NCBI GenBank assembly: GCA_037952775.1
Contig: JBANAY010000004.1
Location: 6,758,001-6,822,000, forward strand
Direction of reading: 5' to 3'
Source: Clonostachys chloroleuca
Lineage: Eukaryota; Ascomycota; Sordariomycetes; Hypocreales; Bionectriaceae
DNA: 64,000 nt
A program made the position numbers and the translations under genes. The notes beneath the pieces were generated by a model. It had not been told where the DNA came from and made no database searches. It saw only the letters and a program-made list of their open reading frames with translations. The stretch's first letter is position 1. Every line of letters begins with the position of its first letter. This document shows positions 1 to 11,971 of this stretch, piece after piece.

Positions 1-671
1 TGATTGCAAGCAAGAAGGATGCATTATAAGTGCCCTTGCTGAATACACTGAGCAGGCTTTGGCTCCTGCGACAGGGAATGGGGACATCGACCAGGCTGTA
101 AAGTTGCTTGTGCACTTCATAGGGGACTTACATCAGCCACTACATAATGAAGACGTTGCCCAAGGGGGAACCCAGCTTCATGTTCGTTGGGAATCCTCAG
201 ACAGGACATTGCATAAGGTGTGGGATACTCAGATTGCCGAGAAACTCACCGAGGAGCTTGGGGGTAGGCCCATAGACCGTGCTTCCAGATGGGCGGACCA
301 GCTTGCCAGCAAAATCACAGATAGAGAGTTCGCGGATCAGAGGCGCGACTGGCTGAAACATTTGGACGTGAGGAACCCAAACGGGACCGCGATGATTTGG
401 TCTCAAGAAACAAACAAGCTGGTGTGCAGCAATGGTGAGAATCATCGTCATGTGTTTTTTCTACTCTCTTGAATTACTCACTTACATATTCTCAGTTTTC
501 CCGCGTGGTTTCGGTCCCGACCAAATCAGAGGAAAAGAGCTTAGCGAAAATTACTATGAGCAAGCCTGGCCAGTTGTCGAGAGACAAGTCGCTCGGGCTG
601 GTTATCGTATGGCAGCCTGGCTTGACGCTGTGGCCGAGCAGGTTAATGGTCGTGGACAAGGAGAACTTTGA
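1..671 (+). CDS. S1/P1-type nuclease, 3' part
   Basis: The C-terminal part of a zinc-dependent S1/P1 nuclease, a secreted single-strand-specific nuclease and 3'-nucleotidase family. The reading frame is already open at base 2 with a cysteine-rich stretch (DCKQEGC) and continues through HFIGDLHQPLHNE and HKVWDT, which hold the His and Asp zinc ligands typical of the family. An intron at 435-495 (donor gtgag, acceptor ctcag) joins LVCSN to VFPRGF, and the last exon ends with ERQVARAGYRMAAWLD, the family's closing helix. The start codon, any signal peptide and the N-terminal zinc-binding Trp lie before the window. Family assignment is firm; the substrate is not visible. Confidence 0.9.
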
Positions 672-1836
672 TTGATTGGGGTTGGGTCTGCACTTGTTGT
701 GACGGGAGCTTTAAGATCTCCAATGCAAGTCTGCCGGATCTAAGGAACAGACGAGGTTCTTTTTGCGCCCCAGCTTGAATGTTCAGCGCTAAGCCACTGA
801 TATCCGGCATCCCCAGGGATCTGTGCGAGGTAGGAAGGTATTATTATTGTAGGTAACTGAACCACCTGTATTATGTGAAAGAAATTGTAGTCGTAAATTG
901 AATCAATCGCTTCATTTCGTTAGCTAGAAATTAATAGCAAAAGGTTCAAGTTGTAAGAGTTTCCGCATACGCGGAGTACGACTCGTGAGGTTTTTTCATG
1001 TTATGTATAGTCAACCCAAAGTAGCAAGCCGAGTGCCTTTTCACCAGAAATTCTATCCATCATATTCAAGACTATTTCTTTAAGGGCTCTGAAAATGGTC
1101 CTAGTAAGGTTCTGGCCGTACAACATATCTGATTTAGCGTATGTCAGTGGGAAATATAACCTACTCAACAATTTTTACGGCCAAAGGTCATCGTCTGGGC
1201 TGTGGGTCGAAGGAGATAATAGAGCTGGCGGATTTGAACGGAGATGAGAAAATTGGCACAAGCTCTCACGAAGACTATGCAATACTTACGAGCTAATATA
1301 CAAGATACTGATGCAAGAGTTGAATATATCGGATTGGTTACTCTTTCGAGTGAATGCAGCGTATTCAATTGAGACCTTCATCTGTGGTCAGAAATCGACA
1401 TTCAATCTATTGCCTCTCTGCATCAATGGGCCGAATCGCATACTCTTAGACTTGATAAACATTTCTCGAACTGGTAAAGTTGTTGTGGAGCTTGTGCATT
1501 TGATCCCACAACCGATCTCTACCCTTAACGTTAGTGTCGTGGCAATGATCACAATACCAATCCACTCTCAGCATCGTAGCCGGCCCAGACTAACCCCTCG
1601 TTTGAGCATCTGATGCTAACCGGATCTCTGACTGCCTATTACACGATTAAAGGAGAAAATCCTGCTATTCTATCTTGTTTGGTGCTTCCACATGCAAGAC
1701 TCAGGCGGACCCGGCAGTTTACCCCGTGGACATGCCACTGAAACGATTTGGAAAGCTGGGCGTCTCTATAAGGCTTATACGCGTTTGTAAATTGTGTTCA
1801 TTCTCACTCATTGGGTCCAGTCAGCCATTAGATCTT
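672..1836. other. Intergenic, no gene seen
   Basis: The 3' side of the nuclease and of the convergent dehydrogenase. Only short open frames without recognisable domains occur here, and I see no RNA gene or repeat. Confidence 0.6.
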
Positions 1837-2892
1837 CTAGAAATATCTCTCGTATGCCTTTGCCGCATCTAAAATTGTCTTGTCAAATGGGATCCATCCT
1901 TGGCCAGTTGCCTCGGCAGCCTTACTTGCGTCGACCCTTCGCGCATCAGCAGGCTCAGAATAATCTGGTAAATAACCCTTACCCGGTTCGCCCTCTCCGA
2001 TGATGTCTTTTCTTCCAGGGTAGTGTTTGCGCAGGAGATCGCGATAAGCCTGTACGTTTGCAAAGTTGCCATTTCCACCAGCAATGAACCGTTCTCCGTC
2101 TGCAACTTGCTTATTTTCCACGGCGAAAACAATTATTCTCGCGACATCACGAACGTCCACGTGTGTCCCATTGCCGGGTCCTACTGGAGGAACATCCTCT
2201 CCCTTCATGATGCGATATGCGATGATGGCAGTATCGCTCAGTTTCTCGGGGTCTTCGGGCATAATCAGTGGCGGGCCAGCAACCCATACAGGATTTACCG
2301 CAGTCATGCTGAACTTGATCTTGCCAGCGTTCTTTTCACGGAAATCCCAGAATGCACGTTCTGCCTTGACCTTGCTGGCCCCGTAGATTTGATGGCCGTT
2401 GACGTTGGAGCCCGACTTTGCGAGCGTCTCTTCAGCTTCTGTGTTCCAGTCCTTTTCCGTCACTCCTCGTCCCTCCCACTGAGACTCGCGTCCTCTGACA
2501 GCCACGATAGAAGACATGTATACAAATGACTCGACGCTGGGTTCGCTCATGGCAGATCCCAAGATTCCGACTGTACCCTGGACAGCGGACCCGATGACGT
2601 AGTCGACATTGGTATTTGAAAAATCAACCGGCGTTGCAAGATGTGCAATAGCCTTGACACCTTGCACAGCATTGTCGAATGCGCCGGGGCTCGTAATGTC
2701 AGGGACAAGCGTGGCCGTGAGACTGCCCGAAGAGGCGTACGAAGGCAGCGCCGCAAGCAGGCTGGACGCTGAATGTTGGCTCCGGACTGCTGCGCGGACC
2801 GAGTAGCTGGCAGAGAGGAATGCTTCCACGACGCGTGCGCCGATGAAGCCATTTGCGCCGGTGACGAGAACGAGGCCTCTTGTTGAGGCCAT
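1837..2892 (-). CDS. NAD(P)-dependent dehydratase/aldehyde reductase, DFR/GRE2-like
   Basis: A single-exon 351-residue extended short-chain dehydrogenase. The N-terminus holds the Rossmann motif TGANGFIGARVVEAF (about residues 11-25), followed by AAVRS, the usual NADP-preferring turn. The catalytic pair is in YGASK (about residue 170). The overall pattern matches dihydroflavonol-4-reductase-like and methylglyoxal or ketone reductases (yeast GRE2 type), which reduce aldehydes or ketones in the cytosol. The ATG at 2892 sits right before the Rossmann strand, so the start is secure. It converges with the nuclease and has 1.8 kb of non-coding sequence upstream. The precise substrate is unknown. 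Confidence 0.88.
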   Translation of the reverse strand: MASTRGLVLVTGANGFIGARVVEAFLSASYSVRAAVRSQHSASSLLAALPSYASSGSLTATLVPDITSPGAFDNAVQGVKAIAHLATPVDFSNTNVDYVIGSAVQGTVGILGSAMSEPSVESFVYMSSIVAVRGRESQWEGRGVTEKDWNTEAEETLAKSGSNVNGHQIYGASKVKAERAFWDFREKNAGKIKFSMTAVNPVWVAGPPLIMPEDPEKLSDTAIIAYRIMKGEDVPPVGPGNGTHVDVRDVARIIVFAVENKQVADGERFIAGGNGNFANVQAYRDLLRKHYPGRKDIIGEGEPGKGYLPDYSEPADARRVDASKAAEATGQGWIPFDKTILDAAKAYERYF

Positions 2893-4737
2893 ATTTGGTT
2901 TAATTGGTGCTGCTGTCGTAAAGCTGTAGTGTAATTGCTATCGTTAATTGTGAGGGCAAACGGGTTAGTAGACTAGGCACAGCCGTCGCCATGGCCCGCG
3001 TAGTTATATGCCTTATCGCTCGTGTCTTGTCGATATTAAGTTCAGCCATAGCCGGTGTTAATCGGCATTAGATGCATTTGATGATATCAACGCCCGTGTC
3101 TGTCTTGTCTGACTAACACTAAATACCACAATTGATTCCCCCCAGAGCTTTATCCCCTAAATCCGGAAAATTAGTAGGAGCAAAATCGATGTTGCGAACG
3201 GGGCACTCGGAGATTTTAATTACCAAAACGAGCGATTGATTGCTTGTAGGCCATCTGGTCGTACTCATCCCCGGATCTCCAGTGCCGAACCGCTGCCGAA
3301 CCTGTGGCCATTTCCTGGCTCGGTAATGAGCTCGAATTTTATCTGCGAGGAGTTAGGGCAGTAAAAGAAGGCGAGAGCGTCGGATTTTCTATTCTTCAGC
3401 CCAATCTCGGTACAGGTGTGAATTGATCGAATGTATTCGTCCTTTTCGATATTCCGCAAAATAAATCATAGATTTCGAACATTGAAGACATATTTGGAGA
3501 AAAAAAAAGTAGACTGAGCCGATGCCAATTGATAAAACGTGGGTTTGCTAATTACTATCTACCCTATTTCTAACCATTCTAGAACATACAACGTAAACCT
3601 TTGAACCGTTTCAAGTCGTCCACGGAGACTTCAGTAACTAAAATTTGGTCCTAGTTTCTATAGTATAGCTAAGGCCTTATATTCCACATCCTAATATTGC
3701 CACTCACATGTCTCTGGTGATTGAACGTGATCGTGGGTGACCGTAAAAGCTTCGTAATGAATGAGAGCTCAAGGAAGGGGAAGAGGCCAAATAGCTGACT
3801 CAAATGGCACTAGGGTATAGAAAGGACCTTTGTTCTTAGAAGCGATGAAGGATTTGGATTGTGAACGGGGAAGACGTCATGTGTGACGCCACTTCTTATG
3901 ATCGGAGCGAATAACTACTAAGTCGGGCCCGACACCACGCGGTGTTGACGGTAAAAACAGTTTCAGAAACGGCTGGAACCACGCATTGGCAGTACTTGTA
4001 TGTCAAGTATAGGTTGGTAAATGGCTTGCTAAAATGAGATTTGCTGCCTGGAGTAAAAGGTGAAGTCCGTCACCATTTACGCACCTGTTTACATATAGAT
4101 CGTGCTGGAGAATGAGAGAAGCACCAGTACAAACAAATAGGCTGACAGGCACGCAAGTGCACCTTGGTCACGTTTACCGTAAGATATGCTCTAAGCGCAT
4201 GGGTTCATTTACGTCACTCAGCAGTGATTTTCCCTCATTCTCGGGAATAATAACAAGTAGTTGCTTGTAGCATGCGGGAGCGTGCCGTGATATCCGACTG
4301 TGGCAGCATCATTGCCGTTCTCGTAAGTCAGCCGTCGCCCAACAACAATGGAGCTCACCTACCGCAGACGTCATAGCATGGCCACATTAGTGAAGTTGGT
4401 GTGAAGCCATGCCTTAGGCTTCTCTCAATCCAATCGATCCAAAGGAATTCATCCGTGTTGCATTTCTAGGGAATCCCACTAGCAATTCAGAGAGGAGGGA
4501 TAAAGAGCCTACTAACGGCTTATTGTGGATAAGCATAGATGTCGCGTGGGGGAGTGATCAACATCTGGGGATGAGTTCTCACAAACGTATAAAGAGGATT
4601 GGCGTCTTCATCTTGATCCTATGGTCAGGTCATTATCCATTATTAACGCCTTCTAAAGTTACATGGGCTGTGTTACAAAACCCAGTCCTGCGGAAATATT
4701 TTTACCTGGCATCAAATTCTTCACAAGTGTGTCCGGG
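2893..4737. other. Long intergenic region
   Basis: About 1.8 kb between the divergent dehydrogenase and inositol/sugar transporter genes. It must hold both promoters. Short open frames (for example 3265-3459 on the minus strand) show no recognisable domain. I see no repeat or RNA gene. Confidence 0.5.
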
Positions 4738-6808
4738 ATGGAGTCTAAAGGAGAGAACGGCGAGTTCTCGCCAAAGGTGGAGAAGTTTGAGCACACAACT
4801 GGCCACCGCTCTTCTGTAGCGAGAGCGGAGAATCTGGCTTCAGAGTTTGAGAATCCGCTTGCTACCCGCACCGAGGAGGAGGTTCTTCTTGATGTCGAGG
4901 AGTTCTGCCGCAAGCATAACCTCATGGATTTCATCGAAGACTTCCGCCAGGGAGCACTGGTCGCCCGAGATCCCCAAAATTCCCTTAAAATGAATGGTCT
5001 TAGCGAAGAGAACAAACGCGTTTTGGAGCGGGAAGAAACTCACCGCTGGTCCCAATCCTTTACACTCTATTGGCTCTGTGTCATGTGCTCTGCTGCGGCC
5101 GCCGTCCAGGGCATGGACGAGACTGTCAACAATGGCGCCCAGGCTCTCTACTTGGAACATTTAGACGTCGCCGGCCCCAATGTGACAAGGTTTGACAAAT
5201 CAATGCAAGATAACCTGACCGGCCTCATTGTAGGAGCTCCTTACCTATGTTGCGCAATTATTGGTTGCTGGATGACCGAACCAATGAACCGCTGGCTGGG
5301 GCGGAGAGGCACCATTTTCTGGTCGTGTTTCATCGCTGCTGTCACCTCCGTTTGGGAAGGTGTCGCCAATACGTGGGTCAATCTCTTCCTTGCGAGATTC
5401 TTCCTCGGGTTTGGAATAGGGCCCAAGTCGGCTACTGTCCCTGTTTATGCCGCCGAGTGTGCTCCGGCGCCTATTCGAGGTGCCCTAGTCATGCGTGAGT
5501 TTCACAGAAGCCTTTGTTCCGCAGCAACACTTCACTAACACCTGATCTAGAATGGCAGATGTGGACGGCCTTTGGTATCATGCTGGGTAACGTCATGGGT
5601 GTAGCCTTTGGCCCATCAACTGGCATTGACCCTGACCTCGGATGGCGGTTGATGCTTGGGAGCACGGTTGTTCTTCCATTAATTGTGTGTGTTCAGGTCT
5701 ATTTCTGTCCTGAATCTCCAAGGTATGTGTTTCTGTAGCCCTGATCCATCGAGAAAACCATGCTTTAAATATCAAGCAACTGATTCGAAAATGGCAACCC
5801 ATAGATGGTACATCCAGCACAACAAGCCTGAAAAGGCGTTTCGATCCTTCCAAAGACTTCGGTTCACTAATCTCCAAGCTGCCCGAGACACATATTATAC
5901 ATACGTGGGTGTTGAACTAGAGCGTGAGGCGAACAGAGGAAAGAACCTCTTCACCCAGTTTATCGAACTCTTCACTGTTCCTCGCAACCGGCGGGCTACT
6001 CTTGCTACTTGGATAGTTATGTTCGGCCAGCAATTCTGTGGCGTAAGTAAATTATTTCCTCGCCCGGGGACATTTGAGGATGAATATGCGCTGATATCCT
6101 TTGAATCAGGTTAATATCATCGCATACTACTCTACCACAATCTTTGTCGAGTCTGGTTATTCTACCAACTCTGCCCTTCTTGCATCAATGGGAACTGGTA
6201 TCTTGAACTGGGTCTTCGCGATCCCTGCTCTATTCACGATTGATCGCTGGGGACGTCGCAATCTTCTCCTATTCACATTCCCATGGCTTGCCCTCTTTCT
6301 ACTATGGACGGGCATGTCCTTTTTCATCCCCGACGACACCGACGCGGGCACCAAGAAGCGTGTAGCCATGGTTACTACCGGAATGTATCTTTTTGAGATA
6401 TTCTACTCGCCGGGTGAAGGTCCCGTGCCCTTCACGTATTCGGCCGAGGCATTCCCGGTCCACGTGCGTGACGTCGGCATGTCCTTTGCCACGGCGACGA
6501 CCTGGTGCTTCAACTTTATCATATCCTTCTCTTGGCCGCACATGGTCTCTATATTCCAGCCGCAGGGTGGTTTTGGATGGTATGCAGGCTGGTGCATAGT
6601 TCTCTGGTTTCTCATCCTACTATTTGTCCCAGAGACCAAGGCCCTTACCTTGGAGGAGCTGGACCAGGTGTTCAGTAGAGGCACACGCGAAAATGCGAGC
6701 TATCAGATCAAGAACGCAATCTGGCATTTTAGAACGACTGTTTTGCGCCAGAAGGTTGAACCTCTGCCTCCCTTCTACGAAGATTCTGCTAAACTTAACA
6801 AGGCGTAA
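4738..6808 (+). CDS. MFS sugar/myo-inositol-type proton symporter
   Basis: A membrane transporter of the MFS sugar porter family, closest in style to the fungal inositol-transporter-like clade with its long soluble N-terminus and THRWSQ before the first membrane segment. Exons are 4738-5494, 5551-5722, 5805-6042 and 6110-6808, with introns of 56, 82 and 67 bp at clean GT-AG borders, giving about 621 residues. Family signatures are present in order: VQGMDETVNNGAQ, NRWLGRRGT, PESPR at the second splice site, QQFCGVN across the third intron, DRWGRRNLL and PETKALTLEELD. An upstream in-frame ATG at 4663 exists, but the family normally starts as at 4738. The substrate (inositol or a sugar) is not certain. 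It converges with the regulator gene downstream. Confidence 0.9.
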
Positions 6809-7178
6809 GGTTGTTATGATTTGAAGGTTAGCTCGCCACATTTACATGTATCATAACGATATTGGAGGTCTCTTAGCTGATTGAGCAGTTTTCTTTTTCT
6901 CTGTTATCATTCCTCTTTCTCTTTTGTATGCGTTTATTCATGAATGACTTAAATATCGAATCCATCTATCATTCAAGCTCATATTTATATACTCTGTAAT
7001 ATACTGAGGCCGAAGATGATGACTGCGACTTGGCAGGCGAATGGGCCGAATGATTCACAATCAAGGAGTCAAGAGAAAAGTAGTGCGTGAATATAAAACA
7101 CTTAGGTATTCTTAATAGTTATATAATAGGAGCTGAAGTGCTGACAAAGATCTGTATCCTTAAATACCTATACTAGAT
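6809..7178. terminator. Shared 3' region of two convergent genes
   Basis: 370 bp between the stop codons of the transporter and the Zn2Cys6 regulator. It is AT-rich and must hold both polyadenylation regions. No other feature seen. Confidence 0.5.
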
Positions 7179-9682
7179 CTATAGAACTCCCTCGCGCCAC
7201 TCTTTTTCCATGTTCTGAAAGATTGAATACATATTTCCCATTAACTGATCCGTAGTACCAGAGCCATCTGATACCTGAATTGAAGGAAACATGGGGAAAA
7301 TATCCTCGATGGATTGGAAAAATTCAAAATCAGACTGAATGTTACCCTGAGTCTCGTCGCTACCCACGACTCGCTCGCCATTGCCATCGTCTCCCGAGGA
7401 AGCATTTTTGGCCGATCGTTGTGCCACGCTCAGCGTATCACCGATAGGTTTTAAGCCACGAATGAACCTCCAAAGCCGTCGAGATACAAATGAGTCTCCG
7501 CTTAGGCCGTGGACCAAGTCCAGAGCAGCCTGAAACTCCTCTCTTATAGTGTGTGCGAATTTGTCAGGCGTCTGAGAGGCGGCCAATAGTATAACACCCA
7601 ATGCAAGTACCAAAAAGTAGTTGAAACACATTTGCTGAGTTGAATAAATATCCGTCGAGCGATTCAGATCGTCAAGTTTCCGAATTATTTCCTTTGCAAG
7701 TTCGACTACCTTTTCAGCGGTCTCGGGATGTTGTCGTATGCGCATCGGCGAATGAAGCACCGGCTGGTGCAGAAGGATCCTTAACTGGCATTTGCGCAAG
7801 TAGAGGAGTATCCGCAGCCGCTTCATTCCACGTGAAAAGTCGTCACTTTCCTTGTTTCCCAGCTGTAGTTCCGCTGGAAGGTCATCCCACCATTTTGTTA
7901 TGCGAAAGTCGAGATATGATGTTTCATCCTGCCTTTTCCGACTGCAAAGAATGGTTGACGAGGCATAAGATGTGTACCATACAGTCGACATGATGTGACT
8001 AAATGAGACCATTGCTTTCAGATACGGCACCTCGTCGTCCTAAGGGACATGTCGTGTTAGTCGAAATGACACAACATGTGGCAACCCATAACTTACTGGT
8101 TCCGGAGAAGATTCATCGACGTCCGAGTCCTGAATCACGAATGGCAGCCCATTTCCAAATCCCCAGCGGCGATCTAGGGTATATACACACCAGAATACGC
8201 GGACTGCCATTTTTCGATCATGGTCGCTTCCAGGCATTTGCCGAATTACTTGTACCTGGTTTAGGCCAATTTCCAGGCACCAACGAGCAACAATTCCAGT
8301 CAGCCGCCAAGCGCGAGTGTCGTTGTCGGCCAGGAACTCCCACATGGCCTAGTAGCGATATGTCAGCCATGTAGGTATGTGATGCTTGGAGAATCGCTCA
8401 GCTTACCAAGAGAAAGAAAATAGTTATAATGGGGATATCCACATCCTCCCAGATCCTGTCTTGAACTGAATATTTCACATTGTCAAAAAGGGACTTGGCT
8501 AACTCTCCTGGGCCACTTGTTTCGGTGATCAATGCGGTCGCAAATACCAATTTGATTAAGCTCAAGTCATCGCGTCCAAGTATTTCCGTGTTTTGCAACG
8601 GTATATTTGAACAGCCATTGAGGGACAAAAGCTCTAGAGATTTATACAGTCGCGTGACGTTGTTTCGAATCGTTTCCATATCAAGGAACGGATGGGAGAT
8701 GTTAATCTCTTCCTCGTAGACACCACAGAGTCTAGATGCTTCTTGGCTGGATATCAACCAGATAGGATCCAACTCAGGACTGTAATGTTGTGCATCCTGC
8801 ACTGCGGGCGATGGCATCCGACTGTTCCTCGTAGTCATGCCAATATTAGCGTTGTTATAGTTCCTGTCGTCTTGGAAGAAACCATTCGCTTTCAGGTTGG
8901 TCTGTGCAAGGTTAATATTAAACTTATAGTGTGCGGCTGCCGCCGTGTTGGTACTCGCGGGTCTAGGTTCGGAGGCCTGGCTGAGATTGTTCGAAGCTAC
9001 ACTCAGCAAAGGGGATAAATCATTCGGCTCCACTGGGGCACCTAAGTGAATAAATGCCCCGCTCTGACTGCCTGCATTTGCTGCGGCATCCTGAGGTGAA
9101 GGCGAGGGTATCAAAGTGCAGCTGGTCGATTCTGGCTCTTGCGGAGGATCTTGTTCAGTGCCTGCATCTGGTAGACCGTTAGGAAGTTCGGCATCCAGTA
9201 CTATTGCTGGTTGCAAAAGAGACTCACTATCTTCTTCGGCGTCGAGCTGACGATTTCGAATTGACCTAGTTCAAATTAGATTTGTTAACAATAGAATTAG
9301 CCGTACATCCGATTTGCAAACTCACGCGAGAGCTGCACGTCGCCGGGTTGCATATGGAGGAAATGTGCCTATTCAGTGTGAGCCCCCTTTCTCTTTATCG
9401 AGGTAGTCCGTCGTGGCCTACACTGTTTGCCACTTTTTGCACATGGGTTGCAAGGATGAGCACCATCACACTTCGTTTTGCGTTTCTTGCATTCGTAACT
9501 AAGATTATCAGTCATGTGATGACCAAACAGAGAGAAAAGTCAAGGCCTAAGCGGTACCATGCAAGATTAACATAATGCCCTCGCTTTTTCCTTGTTGGTT
9601 GTTGCAATGCTACGCCCCTCCGACCCAGGCCTTGGCGGACATGTTCACTGCCGCTGCTGGCTTGAGCGGTCCCAGGAGCCAT
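7179..9682 (-). CDS. Zn2Cys6 fungal-specific transcription factor (candidate cluster regulator)
   Basis: A six-exon regulator of about 738 residues. Exons on the minus strand are 9682-9558, 9498-9422, 9368-9326, 9265-8407, 8348-8097 and 8039-7179; every join keeps frame. The zinc cluster is split by introns: ACYECKKRKTKCDG then PCNPCAKSGKQC, giving Cys 42, 45, 52, 58, 61 and 68 in the C-x2-C-x6-C-x5-C-x2-C-x6-C pattern. A basic patch (RKKRG) precedes it. The middle region holds the Fungal_trans motif AWRLTGIVARWCLEIGL and FWCVYTLDRRWGFG, followed by LPFVIQD and PEPDDEVPY. Such proteins bind CGG-containing sites in the nucleus. CGG/CGGAA sites lie just upstream of its start (9815-9857) and in the divergent promoters to the right, so it is the natural candidate regulator of the neighbouring set. 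That link is inference. Confidence 0.9.
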
Positions 9683-10559
9683 AGTATAGTTACAGAAGGA
9701 ACCGCCGAGAAAGGAGACAGAATAGGATGACTAGCGAGGGACACCTTCACGATACTTTGCTACCAACTATGAGGCGAACTTGAGAAGCGAAAAACTAGTC
9801 GGATTTGGCCATGTCGGAATACCGGAAGTAGTTGGTTCTTATGTAATCAAGTTCGGAACTCGGTTAAGTTTATCCCGCTCTTACCGCCAGCCAATGGAAA
9901 TCCAAAAACTCGCCACTTATAATGGGGAGAATAAGTCTTGAGCAAAATGCACATTACACGGTGCAGATGCGGGAAATTCTCACCACTTTAGATGTGGCCT
10001 GTGCAAACAATGGTCGTAGAATTATCCATGGTTGCCTTTTCTCGAATCTCCTTGAAAACTTTTATGGGACAAGGCGAGCAATGCGTAGTTCTAGCAGGGT
10101 CATCACCCTACTCATGCTCATTTGCCTGGTCATAGGACGGTGAGCCCAGCCTGGTAGTTCGAGGCTCATCGTTGAGGTGGCAGAAGACGACGTGGTTGAC
10201 ACTGGTGACTGAGTAGGTGGTCGTGGAAGAGGCTCCATACTATTTAGAGCTCCATATTATTTAGACTACCTACTTCAAGATTTATTGCTCCTTTCTGTAG
10301 TGTTGGATGGCGACGAGATCCTGTTCCATACATGATCTCGGGTTGTAGAGAACAATTGCGCGGAGATATTACTGAGCGCGAGCTCGCCCCATCTTGAGGT
10401 GCACCCTTTCATACTGATTGTGATATCAACAACACATGAATGACAACAACCTCAAACCTTGAAAATTCATCTCAATGAGCACTGCCAATATCTTCTACAG
10501 AGCCACGACATGGAAACGGGAAAGTGAATTCAGTATAGCAACCCAAAGATGTGCATCTA
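9683..10559. other. Intergenic, promoter side of the regulator
   Basis: Contains CGGAA at 9815-9819, CCGGAAGTA at 9822-9830 and TCGGAAC near 9852. A 73-codon open frame at 9922-10143 has no recognisable domain. Nothing else is seen. Confidence 0.5.
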
Positions 10560-11971
10560 TCAACAGGTGAAGGGCCTGTGACCCTCGCCACTCTGAAACT
10601 TGCGCTCCTTTTCGACGTGGAATCTATGTGTTAGCAAGAGGCTTTTTATTAACACGAGGAATAATAGGTAGACTTACTATCTCAGGCACGCTGGAATAAG
10701 TGCACCAGCCGAGCAATATTATACCCAGTAGGAATACGGTGAGATCGGCGATTGCTGCTCCAATCTTCTGACGATTATATCATCGCCCCTCTTTGAGCAA
10801 AAATAGCCATAGGATAGAGGGTACGTAAAACGAAAAGGATGAAACAAAGAGATAGGAGATGATTGATAACAACTCATAGAAAAGGGGAATGGCTTCAGAA
10901 ATCACCCAGGCCAGTACTGAGACGGTAAGAACCAGTAGAAGCCAAGTTATCCAGCCTCTCTTTGTGTTAATTTGCCGAAGTGGTGAGTGCTGAAATGACT
11001 GTCCGTGTATGAAGCGACAGATAACTGTAATGTTGATGGATCCGGATATAAAAATAACTGGAAAGGCAAGCCCAAATGCGATTTTGAAGATGGTCGGGCT
11101 CGCTGATAGTAAAGCTGGCGATCGCACATCTTGACCAATAAAGGTGTATAAGATGGCGCCCGTGAAAGTGTAGATGCCGATTTCAATGATACCAACAGCC
11201 ACAATGGATTTGCGAAAGTCCTTTGGCGTATGTAGTTCGTCCATGAATGAAGGCATAGTGACGGCGAAGCCATAGGCAAAGACGATGTTCATAATTGCAG
11301 TCATACTCTCGGCGAAGGTTACGCCGTCTTTCGGCCATGCTGACCATGCCGAGTGTCTGGTAGTGGAGTCGACACCGGTGGCAATAATCGAAACTCCAAC
11401 CGCTGCAATAATTGAAATGAAGTCAATGTAGCCTAGGATTGCAACCTCCGAGAAGGATGGGGGGATAGCTAGAAGAACCAGAGCAATAGTTGAGATGGCG
11501 CTAAAGGCCAAGGAGCAGATGCTGCTGCTTGTGATGGCGACAATGGCGGTTTTTCCGGTAAGGCAGTGTGATCCGACGACCAGAACAAGCTGCACAACTG
11601 AACAGGTAAAGGCCGAAATTTCGCAACAACGGACGGCCAATGTCCGCGTAGTGTTTTATGCCTAGATATTTCAGTTTGGCTTGTCCGATGATAAACTCCG
11701 CGTACACAGCTGTCATGCCGATTCCGATACAAAGCACAATGCCAAGAAGCATTCCCAATGTTGCAAATGCGGAGGCAAGGCCGAGAGTGCCTAGAGTTAC
11801 GGCCTCCACAATTAGGAGAACGACAGGTCGCTTTCATCCAAGCCGCCGGAAGCGGTCATCGGTACTTAGTTCCCCCATGTCCAATGTGCTCGTTATTGAG
11901 AGCACGCCATTGTTTTCATGAGGTCCTGGCGCGGCAGTTCAAGGGTCCTTGACCATGTCGTTTCTTTGCAT
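10560..11971 (-). pseudogene. Amino-acid permease (Aa_trans family) pseudogene
   Basis: A decayed fungal amino-acid transporter with about ten membrane segments. The frame opens at an ATG at 11971 and meets TGA at 11941-11939, then a second TGA at 11836-11834 where the family has Trp (RLG-stop-KRPVVLLIVEA). The next segment (AFATLGMLLGIVLCIG, YAEFIIGQAKLKY, IKHYADIG) continues in the same frame to about 11630. The homologous sequence (VVQLVLVVGSHCLTG, AILGYIDFISIIAAVG, ITVICRFIHG) resumes one base out of phase, meaning one extra base or two missing. A third TGA at 10782-10780 again stands at an expected Trp (LLKEGR-stop-YNRQKIG), and the last membrane segment (FLLGIILLGWCTYSS) follows in frame. 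A likely intron begins near 10677, and the C-terminal boundary at 10560 is approximate. Intact, it would import neutral amino acids at the plasma membrane. Confidence 0.85.

Noticed and set aside
1311..1613. 100-codon open frame as a gene
   Set aside because: Composition and lack of any motif fit chance; it lies in the 3' region of two convergent genes.
9922..10143. 73-codon open frame as a small gene
   Set aside because: No domain, signal peptide, neighbouring exon or conservation clue; consistent with chance.
10780..11971. TGA read as tryptophan (code reassignment)
   Set aside because: Other genes in the window use TGG for Trp and end at TGA. This locus also has a frameshift and a TGA at a position not expected to be Trp, so decay explains it better.
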